Positions 24,925 to 34,419 of a stretch of 64,000 nt of DNA are shown here, one piece after another. A program made the translations under genes and the position numbers. The notes below the pieces were generated by a model, which did no database searches, was not told the DNA's origin, and saw only the letters and a list, made by a program, of their open reading frames with translations. The stretch's first letter is position 1; each line of letters begins with the position of its first letter. Location: NCBI GenBank assembly GCA_049644265.1, contig JBARRO010000224.1, positions 1 to 64,000 of the forward strand. The letters run 5' to 3'. Source of the DNA: JBARRO01 sp049644265. Lineage in GTDB: Bacteria; Bacteroidota; Ignavibacteria; UBA10030.

Positions 24925-25794
24925 TTATTGTCCATTCATCAGCGAGCTGAGTTCTTTTGAGCGCTGTGTTGCTGTGCCGACCGCATGAATCAACATCGCG
25001 CGGAGTCCGTGCGACTCCAGCTCGTGAATGGCATTGATCGCCGTTCCTCCCGGAGTGGTCACCTGGTCCCGAAGGATTGCGGGATGCAGTCCGGATTCCT
25101 TCACGAGCTTTGCGGAACCCAGCACAGTCTGCACGGCCAGCTTCGTGGCAATATCACGGGGCAAACCGACCTTGACGCCTCCGTCGATGAGTGACTCCAC
25201 CACCATGTAGATATACGCAGGCCCGCTTCCGCTGAGCCCTGTGACAGCATCCAGCAAGTGTTCCTCAACCACAACCACTTCCCCAACCGCCTCGAAAATG
25301 GCGATTGCGAGGCGCTGGTGTTCTTCCGTTACGAAGCGTCCATAGGAAAGCGCCGTCGCCCCCGCATCGACGGTTGACGCAATGTTGGGCATTGCACGGA
25401 CAATTGGATTGTTCTTTCCGATTCGTCGTTGGATGGAATCAATGGTCACTCCCGCAGCGATGGAAATGAGGAGTTGATCTTCACGCAGTGCAGGTTTGAT
25501 CTCGTCCAGGACTTTTTTCAGCGTGTAAGGTTTTACCGATAGGATGATAATTTCAGCCAACCCCGCTGCCTCGGCGTTAGCGAGTGAGTAGCGAATTCGC
25601 CAGGTTTGCTCGAGTTTTTGCAGTTTTTCGAGATGGATGCCTCCGGCAATGATTTTTTCCGGACCCGTAAGCTTCGCGTTGAGAATACCACGGAGCAGCG
25701 ATGTGCCCATGTTTCCTGCCCCAATGATTGCAAGGGGCCGGTTGAGCGTGATTCGCCCGGATCGATGGACGGCTCGTTCAGTCAGCGTTTGCAC
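24925..25794 (-). CDS. proC: Pyrroline-5-carboxylate reductase (GTG start)
   Basis: A 289-aa NAD(P)H enzyme, last step of proline synthesis. Rossmann motif LAIIGAGNMGTSLLRG near the start; the C-terminal part has SGSGPAYIYMVVESL and QVTTPGGTAINAIHEL, hallmarks of ProC. The GTG at 25794 is chosen because GGAGGG lies seven bases upstream; this leaves ~20 residues before the Rossmann fold. A TTG at 25809 overlaps that ribosome site and is unlikely. A leader ORF and terminator lie upstream, and the cys-operon promoter follows 45 nt after its stop, so read-through into the cys operon is conceivable. Confidence 0.93.
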   Translation of the reverse strand: MQTLTERAVHRSGRITLNRPLAIIGAGNMGTSLLRGILNAKLTGPEKIIAGGIHLEKLQKLEQTWRIRYSLANAEAAGLAEIIILSVKPYTLKKVLDEIKPALREDQLLISIAAGVTIDSIQRRIGKNNPIVRAMPNIASTVDAGATALSYGRFVTEEHQRLAIAIFEAVGEVVVVEEHLLDAVTGLSGSGPAYIYMVVESLIDGGVKVGLPRDIATKLAVQTVLGSAKLVKESGLHPAILRDQVTTPGGTAINAIHELESHGLRAMLIHAVGTATQRSKELSSLMNGQ

Positions 25795-25851
25795 GGTCTT
25801 TCCCTCCAAAATTCCAAATCTTAGTAAGACATCTGCGTGAGGATAAATCCC

Positions 25852-25894
25852 AAAAAAAGAAAAAGCCCTTTTCGATTTCTCTCAAAGGGCCTTT
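25852..25894 (-). terminator. Intrinsic terminator upstream of proC
   Basis: A 10-bp stem with one bulge (25862-25871 with 25884-25894) and 12-nt loop, followed on the minus strand by two long U-runs (25852-25864). It lies 60 nt upstream of the proC start and just after the short ORF at 25918-26013, so it would act as a conditional terminator for proC. Confidence 0.75.
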
Positions 25895-25917
25895 CGAAAA
25901 ACTCGATGTTCAGAATT

Positions 25918-26013
25918 CTAGTCTGGACCCTTTAAGAGACACACCTCCACGGGGCAACACGGGATCAGCGTTGTCGGACAGCCGGAGGTCGTATAAGGGG
26001 TCGTTGCGTTCAT
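25918..26013 (-). CDS. Thr/Pro/Cys-rich short ORF, putative proC leader peptide
   Basis: A 31-codon ORF (ATG 26013, TAG at 25918) starting about 9 nt after a predicted start site and ending ~25 nt before an intrinsic terminator in front of proC. Six Thr, five Pro and four Cys make up half of it (end: IPCCPVEVCLLKGPD). Five Pro codons fit a proline attenuator; the Cys cluster is unexplained unless transcription continues into the cys operon. No clear ribosome site. Less convincing than the ilv and cys leaders. Confidence 0.5.
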   Translation of the reverse strand: MNATTPYTTSGCPTTLIPCCPVEVCLLKGPD

Positions 26014-26028
26014 CACTTTACTTGGATA

Positions 26029-26057
26029 AAGATACATCGGTGCGGACAATTTGTCAA
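26029..26057 (-). promoter_or_regulatory. Promoter of the proC leader
   Basis: Minus-strand TTGACA (26057-26052), 17-nt spacer, TATCTT (26034-26029). It diverges from the thrA promoter, whose -35 box starts only ~20 bp away. Confidence 0.6.
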
Positions 26058-26077
26058 GTAAAATCTTTCATTTTCTC

Positions 26078-26105
26078 TTGACAACCCTTTGCGAAATACT
26101 ATATT
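26078..26105 (+). promoter_or_regulatory. Promoter of thrABC, almost touching the thrA start
   Basis: TTGACA (26078-26083), 16-nt spacer, TATATT (26100-26105). The thrA ATG is at 26114, only eight bases after the -10 box, so the mRNA would have a 5' leader of at most a few bases. AAGGA at 26108-26112 is too close to the ATG to act normally. Confidence 0.6.
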
Positions 26106-26113
26106 CCAAGGAC

Positions 26114-28576
26114 ATGAAAGTACTCAAATTTGGCGGATCGTCGGTCGCTTCCCCCGAACGAATCCGTTCCGTCGCAACCATCATCCTTAACAGTGCACGT
26201 CACGGCCGCGTCATCGCCGTGGTGTCTGCGTTCCAGCACGTAACAAACCAGCTTCTGGAGTGCGCGCATCTTGCCGAGCGGGGCTCCCGGGCCTTCCGCC
26301 CGCTTCACACGTCGCTGGCAAAGCGCCATCTCCAGGTGCTGCAATCGCTTCATAACCGACGGCCTCCCCGGGATGCGGAAGCTGCTGTCCGCGCCATGCT
26401 GGCGGATCTGTATGATGTCCTTCACGGAATTTCTCTGCTCCGGCACGCCTCGCCCCGTTCACTCGACCTCACTGCAAGCTTTGGAGAGCGGCTCTCCGCA
26501 TGCATCATCTCGTCCTTTGTGCGGAAGACCCGGCCTTCGCAGTATGTGGACTCTCGCGAAATCGTGAAAACGGACGATCAGTTTACTCACGCGTCTGTAC
26601 TTTTTGAGCAAACCAACAGCGACATCAGGGCGTATTTCAAGATCCTCTTCGCGCAGTCGGCCAAACAACTGGTTCCGGTGGTGACCGGGTTTATCGGCTC
26701 AACGGAGGACGGACTCACGACAACGCTGGGACGCAACGGGTCCGATTACTCTGCGGCGATTCTCGGAGCTGCACTCGGTGCGTCGTCAATTGAAATCTGG
26801 ACCGATGTGGACGGCATCCTCAGCGCGGATCCCCAGGCGGTCTCCGCGGCCTTCGTCGTCCCGAAGTTATCGTACGAGGAGGCGATGGAACTTTCCTACT
26901 TTGGGGCTAAAGTGCTTCATGCTGCCACCATTGCGCCCGCGGTCGCGAAACGGATTCCCATTGTCATCAAGAATACACTGAATCCGTCGGCGCCGGGCAC
27001 GAGCATTTCACATCATGTCAATGCCTGGGAGGGTGTTGCGAAAGGAATTACATCCGTCGACGATTGCGCGTTGCTCACACTCCGGGGGATGAACATGGTC
27101 GGAGTTCCGGGAACCGCCGAACGCCTTTTCCGGGCGCTGGCTTCGCACAGCGTCAACGTCATCCTGATTTCCCAAGCATCGTCGGAGCATACCATCTGCT
27201 TTGCCATCAGCGCCGGAGATGTGCCATCCGCAAAGAAAGCTGTCGCGAAGGAGTTCCGTTTCGAGTTGCAGAACAAATTCACAGCTCTCGACGAAAGACC
27301 GGGCCAGACGATCATCGCCGTCGTAGGCGACGGAATGAAGGGAACCCCGGGCGTTTCGGGAAAAGTCTTCCAATCTCTCGGCAGGAACAGTGTGAACGTT
27401 TCCGCCATTGCCCAGGGTGCTTCGGAACGCAATATTTCGTTCGTCGTCGACTCCGGCCAAAAGGTGCGAGCCCTCAATGTCATTCATGAAGCATTTTTCG
27501 AAGAGCGGAAGAAACTGGGGGTTATCGTTATTGGAGTCGGCAATATCGGCGCGACGCTCCTTCGGCAGCTTCGTCAGCAGCAGGAGTACCTGCTCAGCCA
27601 CGGATTCGATGTACGTGTGCTCGGAGTTGCGAACAGCAAGCGCTTCGCGTTTTCAGAAAACGGCATCGACCTGACCCGATGGAAGGAAATCTTAAGCGCT
27701 TCATCTCACCGAATGGACTATCCGAAATTCCTGCAACACCTTGCAGCGCTGCAGTTTACGAACGGAGCCGTGGTGGATTGCACGGCGAGTTCGGAGATTG
27801 TTGATTTGTATGAGGACTTCGTCCGGCTGAACATGCACATCATTACACCGAACAAGAAGGCGAATGTCCTCCCCTGGAAGCGCTACAAGAAACTCGTGGA
27901 TCTCATGAAGAGCAGGCAGAAGTATTTCTTGTACGAGGCAAATGTGGGAGCGGGGCTTCCGGTTATCTCAACGCTCAATGATCTCATCTCAAGCGGAGAT
28001 CAGGTGGTAAAGATTGAGGGAATTTTTTCGGGAACGTTGAGCTATTTGTTCAATCATTTTGACGGGACGCGCTCATTCAGTACGTTTGTGCAGGAAGCGC
28101 TCGAGCTTGGCTACACCGAGCCGGATCCCCGGGAGGATTTGTCCGGAGGCGATGTTGCAAGAAAACTACTCATCCTGGCACGGCAGCTGGGATTACGGAT
28201 GGACATGCATCATATCCGCGTGGAGAATCTCGTTCCCCTCTCCCAGCGAGGTGGAGCGTTGCCAAAGACTTTTTTTCAGCAATTTGCAAAACATGATGCC
28301 GCGATGAAACGCCGGCTCGACAATGCCCGTCTGCATGGATCCGTGTTGCGCTACGTCGGTGTACTCCAGGGGCGCGCTGCGTTCGCGGGAATCAGGGAAA
28401 TTCCTCTCAATCATCCCTTCGCGGCCACCAAAGGAAGCGACAACATCATTGCGTTCACGACGCACCGGTATGCAAGAACGCCGCTCGTCGTTCAGGGTCC
28501 CGGCGCCGGCGCCGATGTCACTGCCATGGGAGTGTTCTCCGACCTTCTGAAATTGCTGAACTATCTGCCACACTAG
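26114..28576 (+). CDS. thrA: Bifunctional aspartokinase / homoserine dehydrogenase
   Basis: An 820-aa fusion. Residues 1-~300 are the amino-acid kinase domain (MKVLKFGGSSVASPERI; ASFGERLSA; TTLGRNGSDYSAA). Paired ACT domains follow, then homoserine dehydrogenase from ~465 with the Rossmann motif VIGVGNIGATLLRQL, the TPNKKAN motif and catalytic-region GIFSGTLSYLFN. It phosphorylates aspartate and reduces aspartate semialdehyde to homoserine; feedback by threonine through ACT is expected. The asd gene is not in the window. The ATG at 26114 matches the normal N-terminus; an upstream extension overlaps the promoter. First gene of thrABC. Confidence 0.96.
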   Translation: MKVLKFGGSSVASPERIRSVATIILNSARHGRVIAVVSAFQHVTNQLLECAHLAERGSRAFRPLHTSLAKRHLQVLQSLHNRRPPRDAEAAVRAMLADLYDVLHGISLLRHASPRSLDLTASFGERLSACIISSFVRKTRPSQYVDSREIVKTDDQFTHASVLFEQTNSDIRAYFKILFAQSAKQLVPVVTGFIGSTEDGLTTTLGRNGSDYSAAILGAALGASSIEIWTDVDGILSADPQAVSAAFVVPKLSYEEAMELSYFGAKVLHAATIAPAVAKRIPIVIKNTLNPSAPGTSISHHVNAWEGVAKGITSVDDCALLTLRGMNMVGVPGTAERLFRALASHSVNVILISQASSEHTICFAISAGDVPSAKKAVAKEFRFELQNKFTALDERPGQTIIAVVGDGMKGTPGVSGKVFQSLGRNSVNVSAIAQGASERNISFVVDSGQKVRALNVIHEAFFEERKKLGVIVIGVGNIGATLLRQLRQQQEYLLSHGFDVRVLGVANSKRFAFSENGIDLTRWKEILSASSHRMDYPKFLQHLAALQFTNGAVVDCTASSEIVDLYEDFVRLNMHIITPNKKANVLPWKRYKKLVDLMKSRQKYFLYEANVGAGLPVISTLNDLISSGDQVVKIEGIFSGTLSYLFNHFDGTRSFSTFVQEALELGYTEPDPREDLSGGDVARKLLILARQLGLRMDMHHIRVENLVPLSQRGGALPKTFFQQFAKHDAAMKRRLDNARLHGSVLRYVGVLQGRAAFAGIREIPLNHPFAATKGSDNIIAFTTHRYARTPLVVQGPGAGADVTAMGVFSDLLKLLNYLPH

Positions 28577-28621
28577 CGGGCGAACCCCCTAAAAACGTTC
28601 CGAAACTCTTCACACTGTTCA

Positions 28622-29566
28622 ATGCGACCTGCCAGAGTAAAAGTGTTTGCACCCGCGACCATCGCCAATCTCGGTTCCGGATTTGATGTTTTGGGAATCG
28701 CCATTGACGAGCCGGGAGACATTGTTGTTGCGGAAAGGACCCGCGAGCCCGGGCTGGATTTCTCAGTTCAAACGAAGCAGGGAGACATTCCGCCGGGTTC
28801 GAAAAATGTTGCTTCTCATGTTGCGAGGCTTCTGTTGGATAACATCATGCCGCCGTTTGGAATCAAGATGGTGCTCCACAAACAAATGCCGATTGGGTCC
28901 GGCCTGGGGAGTTCGGCCGCCAGCAGCGTCGCTTCGGTTGTCGCGACAAATGCGTTGATGCCCAAGCCATTGAAGAAGACGGATCTTCTCCGTTTCGCGG
29001 TTGAGGGTGAACGACTGGCCTCCGGTTCACCGCATGCAGACAACGCGGCTCCTTCGCTTTTGGGCGGGGCTTGTCTCATCCGAAGTTATGATCCATTGGA
29101 TGTGATTTCGATTCCGGTCAGGAACTCGATCGTGTGGGTTGTCATCCACCCACACACCGTCATTCGGACAGAAGAGGCGAGGAACATGCTTCCCAAGGCC
29201 GTCACGCTGCAAACGGCAATACGGCAGTGGGGTAATATCAGCGGTTTGACCGTAGGATTGGCGTCCGGAGACCTTACGCTGTTACGTAAATGTGTGGAGG
29301 ATGCGATTGCAGAGCCGGTGCGGGGGAACCTCATTCCCGGCTTTTACGAGGTGAAGGAAGCTGCACTGAAAGCCGGAGCATTTGGATGCTCAATATCGGG
29401 CTCAGGCCCTTCCGTTTTTGCCATCACATCGTCATTCCGATCCGCACATTCCGTCGCCAAAATCATGAACCGTACGTTTTTGAAGGCAGCGGGCGTCAAA
29501 TGCGACGTGTACATTTCCCGCATCAACCGCGATGGCGCGAAGATTCTTTGGAAGAAAAGCGCATGA
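28622..29566 (+). CDS. thrB: Homoserine kinase
   Basis: A 314-aa GHMP-family kinase converting homoserine to O-phosphohomoserine. The N-terminal VFAPATIANLGSGFDVLGIA and the ATP loop PIGSGLGSSAASS are diagnostic, and the C-terminal GCSISGSGPSVFAI completes the site. The ATG at 28622 follows thrA by 45 nt; no clear Shine-Dalgarno. Its stop overlaps the thrC start (ATGA). Confidence 0.95.
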   Translation: MRPARVKVFAPATIANLGSGFDVLGIAIDEPGDIVVAERTREPGLDFSVQTKQGDIPPGSKNVASHVARLLLDNIMPPFGIKMVLHKQMPIGSGLGSSAASSVASVVATNALMPKPLKKTDLLRFAVEGERLASGSPHADNAAPSLLGGACLIRSYDPLDVISIPVRNSIVWVVIHPHTVIRTEEARNMLPKAVTLQTAIRQWGNISGLTVGLASGDLTLLRKCVEDAIAEPVRGNLIPGFYEVKEAALKAGAFGCSISGSGPSVFAITSSFRSAHSVAKIMNRTFLKAAGVKCDVYISRINRDGAKILWKKSA

Positions 29567-30861
29567 GGTATGTCAGCACATCGGGAAACAGTCCGGCGGC
29601 AACATTCCGCGACTCACTCTTCTCGGGTCTTGCCCCGGACGGCGGGTTGTATGTTCCGGAGCGATTGCCGGAAATCCCGGCTTCTCTCCTGAAGTCCTTT
29701 GAAGACCAATCCATGCATTCCATCGGGCGCGAGATTTCTGCTCTGTTCATCGACGACATCCCGCCACAGGACCTCTCGGCAATTGTCGAGCGGGCGTGGA
29801 CATTTCCCATCCCCCTCGTCCCGCTGGAGGAGAATCTGCATCTTCTCGAGTTGTTTCACGGACCGACACTGGCATTCAAGGACGTTGGAGCTCGGTTCAT
29901 GGCTCAGGTTCTGTCTTATTACCTGAAGAAATCAGAGAAGGAAATCACTATTCTTGTTGCGACTTCGGGTGATACCGGAAGCGCCGTGGCACAGGGATTT
30001 TTCGAAGCACCGCACATCACGGTTTGTGTGCTCTATCCAACAGGGAAGATCAGCAAGCTTCAGGAACAGCAGATGGCAACACTGGGAAAGAACATCCGCG
30101 CGTTCGAAGTTGACGGCACGTTTGACGATTGTCAGCGGATGGTCAAGGAAGCACTTTCCGACGTGGATCTGGTCCGAAAGCGAAATCTCACGACAGCGAA
30201 TTCGATGAATTTGGGGAGGCTCATCCCCCAGATTGTTTATTATGTCTGGGGATTGGCACAGTGGAGCAAGAAATTTTCGGGGACTGACAAGCCCACGGTG
30301 GTTGTCCCGAGCGGAAATTTCGGGAATCTTACCGCAGCGGTGTACGCAAAGCAGATGGGCGCCCCGATCGGAAAGCTTATAGCTGCCACAAACGTGAACG
30401 ATGTTGTGCCACAGTATCTGACCTCCGGCGAATATAAGCCCCGACCCTCGCTTCAGACCTATTCCAACGCGATGGATGTCGGCAATCCAAGCAATCTCGC
30501 GAGACTGCGAACGTTATTCCGAGACAATCTCGCTGAACTCCGGAAGCACATTTCGGCCATCAGCATTTCAGACGATGAGACGCTGGCAGAAATCCAGAAA
30601 ACGTATGAGCGCACCGGCATCATTCTCGATCCTCACACGGCCGTTGGCGTATCGGCAGCCCGCAAGTCCGGCGGGGCAGGTCCCGTTATCATAGCAGCCA
30701 CGGCGCACCCGGGAAAATTTCCGGAGGTTATTGAGCGGGCAATCGGCAAGAAGATACCACTGCCGAAGCAACTCGTGGAGGCGATGAAGAGGGGGAAGGT
30801 GAGTGTGAGAGTTAAGGCGGACTACAATGCGTTGAGAGAATGGCTCTCCCACCGGAAGTAA
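29563..30861 (+). CDS. thrC: Threonine synthase
   Basis: A 432-aa PLP enzyme making threonine from O-phosphohomoserine. The PLP lysine is K106 in GPTLAFKDVGARF; VATSGDTGSAVAQGF binds the phosphate. The start at 29563 overlaps the thrB stop as ATGA and gives the family N-terminus (MRYVSTSG). Any longer frame lies over thrB. End of the thr operon; no terminator seen in the following 100 nt. Confidence 0.95.
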   Translation: MRYVSTSGNSPAATFRDSLFSGLAPDGGLYVPERLPEIPASLLKSFEDQSMHSIGREISALFIDDIPPQDLSAIVERAWTFPIPLVPLEENLHLLELFHGPTLAFKDVGARFMAQVLSYYLKKSEKEITILVATSGDTGSAVAQGFFEAPHITVCVLYPTGKISKLQEQQMATLGKNIRAFEVDGTFDDCQRMVKEALSDVDLVRKRNLTTANSMNLGRLIPQIVYYVWGLAQWSKKFSGTDKPTVVVPSGNFGNLTAAVYAKQMGAPIGKLIAATNVNDVVPQYLTSGEYKPRPSLQTYSNAMDVGNPSNLARLRTLFRDNLAELRKHISAISISDDETLAEIQKTYERTGIILDPHTAVGVSAARKSGGAGPVIIAATAHPGKFPEVIERAIGKKIPLPKQLVEAMKRGKVSVRVKADYNALREWLSHRK

Positions 30862-30968
30862 TTTGACTTTGACGATCAGATTTCTAGCTTTAGACAGGTT
30901 GATGTTTGGATTTTCCCTCAGGTTCTCCGCCTTAAATTCATTCCCCCGGAAAGGTCTCATCGTGCACT

Positions 30969-31524
30969 ATGAACGAGCTCAAGGGAATTATTCCGCCTCA
31001 TGGTGGTTACCAGAAACTGAGGTCTTATCAATCAGCAGAGATTGTCTATGATGCCACGGTGAAATTCTGCGACCGGTTTATTGACCGAAGATCACGAACA
31101 GTTGATCAAATGGTTCAAGCTGCACGAAGTGGAAAACAGAATATCGCAGAGGGGAGTATGGTTTCCGGTACGTCTAAGTCCTTAGAGTTGAAACTTGTCG
31201 GTGTTGCGCGGGCCAGCCTTGAGGAGCTCCTGGCAGATTACAGAAACTACCTGCGCCAACGCGGGCTTGCGGTATGGGGCAAAGACGAGCCAATGGCGCA
31301 GCGAATCAGAAAGTTGGCTTTTGAGAACAACAAGTCATATCAGACATAGTAAGACATATGTTGAAGATGCTCAGCCGGTTGTCGCCGCGAATACGCTGAT
31401 CTGCCTGATTCACCAGACAAACTACTTGTTAGACCGACAACTTCGTCAACTGGAACAAGATTTTCTTGCCAAGGGTGGATTTAGCGAAAGACTATTTCAA
31501 GCAAGGAAGTCGCAGAGACGCTAA
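30969..31524 (+). pseudogene. Four-helix-bundle (S23/IVP-related) protein gene broken by a 10-bp duplication
   Basis: The first part (from ATG 30969) encodes a four-helix-bundle protein of the 23S-rRNA intervening-sequence/S23-like group; it stops at a TAG at 31347-31349 after 126 aa. The expected C-terminal 'suffix' (YVEDAQPVVAANTLICLIHQ..., LLDRQLRQLEQDFL) follows in another frame to 31524. AGACATA occurs at 31342 and again at 31352; removing one 10-bp unit restores one ~181-aa frame reading KSYQTYVEDAQP across the joint. So the gene seems recently inactivated, unless it is rescued by frameshifting. Function of this family is unclear; it lies between thrC and ppc without evident link. Confidence 0.8.
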
Positions 31525-31525
31525 G

Positions 31526-34324
31526 TTAGCCCGTATTCCTTAATCCCGCCGCTATCCCGTTAATGCTCAGGAAGATCGCCTCCTCAATTTCTCTCCTCTC
31601 CTTCTCGTCAACGGAGTGCGACCTCAGCCTTCGAAGCATTTCAACCTGAATATGGCTCATCGGGTCGATGTAGGGATTTCGCAGTTGGATGGATTGCTGC
31701 AGTACCTTGTTTGTGTCCAGAATTCTTGACTGCTTCGTGACCTCCAGAAGGAGCTTCTTCGTAAGATCAAATTTTTCCTTCACTTCCCCAAAAATTTCTT
31801 CCCCAAGTTTCGCCGGAGCCACGAGTCCGGCATAGCACCGCGCAACTTCCATATCCGCCTTCGCTGCTGTCATCTGGACGTTGTCCATCAGCGCTTTGAA
31901 GAACGGCCAATGCGCATACATTTCCTGCAACGCACGCAATTGGCGTGAGCGCCGGAGCAACGTACTCCGGCTTGCACCGGACTTGTTGAGAAAACTCCAG
32001 ATGCCGGAGCCAACCCCCAGCCAGCCGGGAAGAACGTGCCGGCTCTGCATCCACGCAAAAACCCAGGGGATCGCCCGTAAATCTTCGATTCGCTCCGATT
32101 CGATTCTTCGGGCGGGACGCGATCCGATCTGCATCTGCACGATCTCATTGACCGGCGTCGCCTGGGAGAAGTACTGCACCAATCCTTCTCTTCCATAAAT
32201 CTGTTCACGATACGCGGCTTGGCTTTGCCCCGACATCTCCTCCATCGCGTTCCACCAGGATTTCCGATGTTTTTCCAGAGAGCCGTTGTGGGTCATTCGT
32301 TGGAGGCTCGTTGCCATCACCGCCGATGCGGTCAATTCGAGGGAGCGTTGCGCAATTTCGCTGTGGGCATATTTCAGCGCAATGACCTCCCCCTGCTCCG
32401 TGATCTTGATCCTGGCGTTCAGCGCATCCGGAGGCTGAGCCAGAATCGCCTCGTACTCCGGGCCCCCGCCCCGTCCCACTGTCCCACCGCGTCCGTGAAA
32501 GAACATCCAATCCACCCTATGCTCCCGGGCAGCTGCGGCGAGGTCGATTTGAGACTTATACAACTCCCATTGGGACGCCATCATGCCACCGTCCTTTGCA
32601 CTGTCGGAGTAACCTAGCATGATTTCCTGTCGCCTGTTCCGCGCTTTCAGCTGGAGCCGATACGCGTCGTTTGTGTAAAGTCGCCTCATGAGCTCAGGTC
32701 CCCGACGAAGGTCCTCGATGGTCTCAAAAAGCGGCACGACATCGAGCTCGCTCATGATTTTGTTCGATTCGAGACTGAACAGGCCAGTCATTTTCATGAG
32801 AAAGAGGACTTCCAGAATATCTTCCGGACTGCGCGTCATGCTTACGATGTAGGATTTCATTGCCGATGGCCCGAATTCCTTCAACGCACCCCGGACAACC
32901 CGGAATGTCGCCAGGACCTCCCGCGATTCATTCGATATCCCATCCTCCGTAGAATTCCTTGTTTCGACCGAGCAGATCTCTTTTGTCAACCAGGACAGTC
33001 TTTCAGGCTCATTCCATTGAGTATAGGGAATTCCCCATTCCTTGCACAACTCAGCCACCGCTGCGGCGTGAGCTTCCCGGTGCTGTCGAATATCCAACGT
33101 CGCAAGATGGAACCCAAACGTCTCAACGTTTCGAATGACATCCTTAAGAGGTCCATCGGCCAGTGTGGCACCTTTGTGCGATCGGAGACTTTCATCCATC
33201 ATGCGAAGGTCTTTAAGAAACTCATCCGCATTCTTGTATGCCGGGATTGCACCTTCCGACTGAGATCGTGGCTTGTTGCCGAGTTTCTGGTGCATGAGGG
33301 AGAGCTTGCGACGGTAGATTTCGTTGCGATCACGCCACCGCACAGCATCCCCTAATTTCGTAGCACCCTGTTCCCCTGCTTCGACGGAGCCTATAAGCTC
33401 TTTGGTCGCCCCAACCAACTTCATCGATTCACTGTGTTCAACAAAGAGTTCTTCCACCGACACGCGATGAAGTTCCAACGCCATTTGGGCTTGACGTTGC
33501 AACGCATTCCAGGTTGCCTCAGCGGTGACATTCGGATTTCCATCCCGGTCTCCGCCAATCCAGGACCCAAATCGGATGAACGACGGAACAGCCGAATTCC
33601 AATCCGGATAGGCGTTGCGAACGGCCCGCTCCAGTTCACGATAGAATGCGGGAATTGTCTTGTACAGAATACTGCGGAAGTAATAGAGACCGTTGTAGAC
33701 TTCGTCCGACACGGTCATCTGAAACGAACGGGTTTTTTCCGTTTGCCACAGACTTGTGATATAGCGCCGGATTTCCCGGCGGAGCTCATCTCCTTTGTGC
33801 GGCGCAAGGTCGCTGTGGGAAAGCTGGTCCAGGAGTGCGCTTATCCTGGAGTGCTTTTCCAGGATCGTCCTTCGGGTGGCTTCTGTGGGATGCGCGGTAA
33901 ACACAGGCCTCACCTCGAGTCGCTCGAAGAGCTCGAAAACATCGCGGGAAGAAACACCGTTCTTCTTCATCGTCAGCAAGGTCTGCTCGAGTGAGCCTCT
34001 TGGTGCCTCGCCCCCTGTTTCGCGACGATACGCCCGGAGCCTCTGAATCCGGTGGTGCTGTTCGGCGGTATTGGAGAGCTGCATGTACGTGGAGAATGCG
34101 CGAAGCACCTTGTAGCTCATTCCGCAATCCATGGAAGAAATGGCGTTAAAGATCGCACGGGCAACCCGTGGCGAATATCGGGCGCGGAGGCTTTTCGTCG
34201 CTTTACGAATGGTCTCGACGGTCTCGAACACACTCCTCCCTTCCTGCTCGAGGAGCACCTCGCCGAGCAAGTTCCCCAACATCCTGACGTTGTTCCTCAG
34301 CGGTTTCTGCTTGTCCATACCCAT
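31526..34324 (-). CDS. ppc: Phosphoenolpyruvate carboxylase
   Basis: A 932-aa bacterial-type PEPC, making oxaloacetate from PEP and bicarbonate to feed the aspartate family and TCA cycle. The catalytic His is in FTAHPTEATRR; the second motif GYSDSAKDGGMMASQW, the loop FHGRGGTVGRGGGP, and the normal C-terminus GLRNTG are all present, so it is full length. ATG at 34324 is preceded by AGGA; a second ATG lies two codons in. It faces the pseudogene tail end-to-end and follows amtB after a putative terminator. Confidence 0.97.
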   Translation of the reverse strand: MGMDKQKPLRNNVRMLGNLLGEVLLEQEGRSVFETVETIRKATKSLRARYSPRVARAIFNAISSMDCGMSYKVLRAFSTYMQLSNTAEQHHRIQRLRAYRRETGGEAPRGSLEQTLLTMKKNGVSSRDVFELFERLEVRPVFTAHPTEATRRTILEKHSRISALLDQLSHSDLAPHKGDELRREIRRYITSLWQTEKTRSFQMTVSDEVYNGLYYFRSILYKTIPAFYRELERAVRNAYPDWNSAVPSFIRFGSWIGGDRDGNPNVTAEATWNALQRQAQMALELHRVSVEELFVEHSESMKLVGATKELIGSVEAGEQGATKLGDAVRWRDRNEIYRRKLSLMHQKLGNKPRSQSEGAIPAYKNADEFLKDLRMMDESLRSHKGATLADGPLKDVIRNVETFGFHLATLDIRQHREAHAAAVAELCKEWGIPYTQWNEPERLSWLTKEICSVETRNSTEDGISNESREVLATFRVVRGALKEFGPSAMKSYIVSMTRSPEDILEVLFLMKMTGLFSLESNKIMSELDVVPLFETIEDLRRGPELMRRLYTNDAYRLQLKARNRRQEIMLGYSDSAKDGGMMASQWELYKSQIDLAAAAREHRVDWMFFHGRGGTVGRGGGPEYEAILAQPPDALNARIKITEQGEVIALKYAHSEIAQRSLELTASAVMATSLQRMTHNGSLEKHRKSWWNAMEEMSGQSQAAYREQIYGREGLVQYFSQATPVNEIVQMQIGSRPARRIESERIEDLRAIPWVFAWMQSRHVLPGWLGVGSGIWSFLNKSGASRSTLLRRSRQLRALQEMYAHWPFFKALMDNVQMTAAKADMEVARCYAGLVAPAKLGEEIFGEVKEKFDLTKKLLLEVTKQSRILDTNKVLQQSIQLRNPYIDPMSHIQVEMLRRLRSHSVDEKERREIEEAIFLSINGIAAGLRNTG

Positions 34325-34345
34325 TGACGTCCTGATGCGATTTCC

Positions 34346-34382
34346 AAAAACAGCCGCGCTGCCTCCCCGCGAAAGCAGCGCG
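34346..34382 (-). terminator. Putative terminator after amtB
   Basis: A 7-bp GC-only-rich stem (34355-34361 with 34376-34382, CGCGCTG/CAGCGCG) with GCTGTTTTT following on the minus strand, located between the amtB stop and the ppc start. Plausible end of the glnK-porin-amtB unit. Confidence 0.45.
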
Positions 34383-34419
34383 ACCGGTCGATCTAATAAA
34401 GAAAATATCAGCTCAAATT

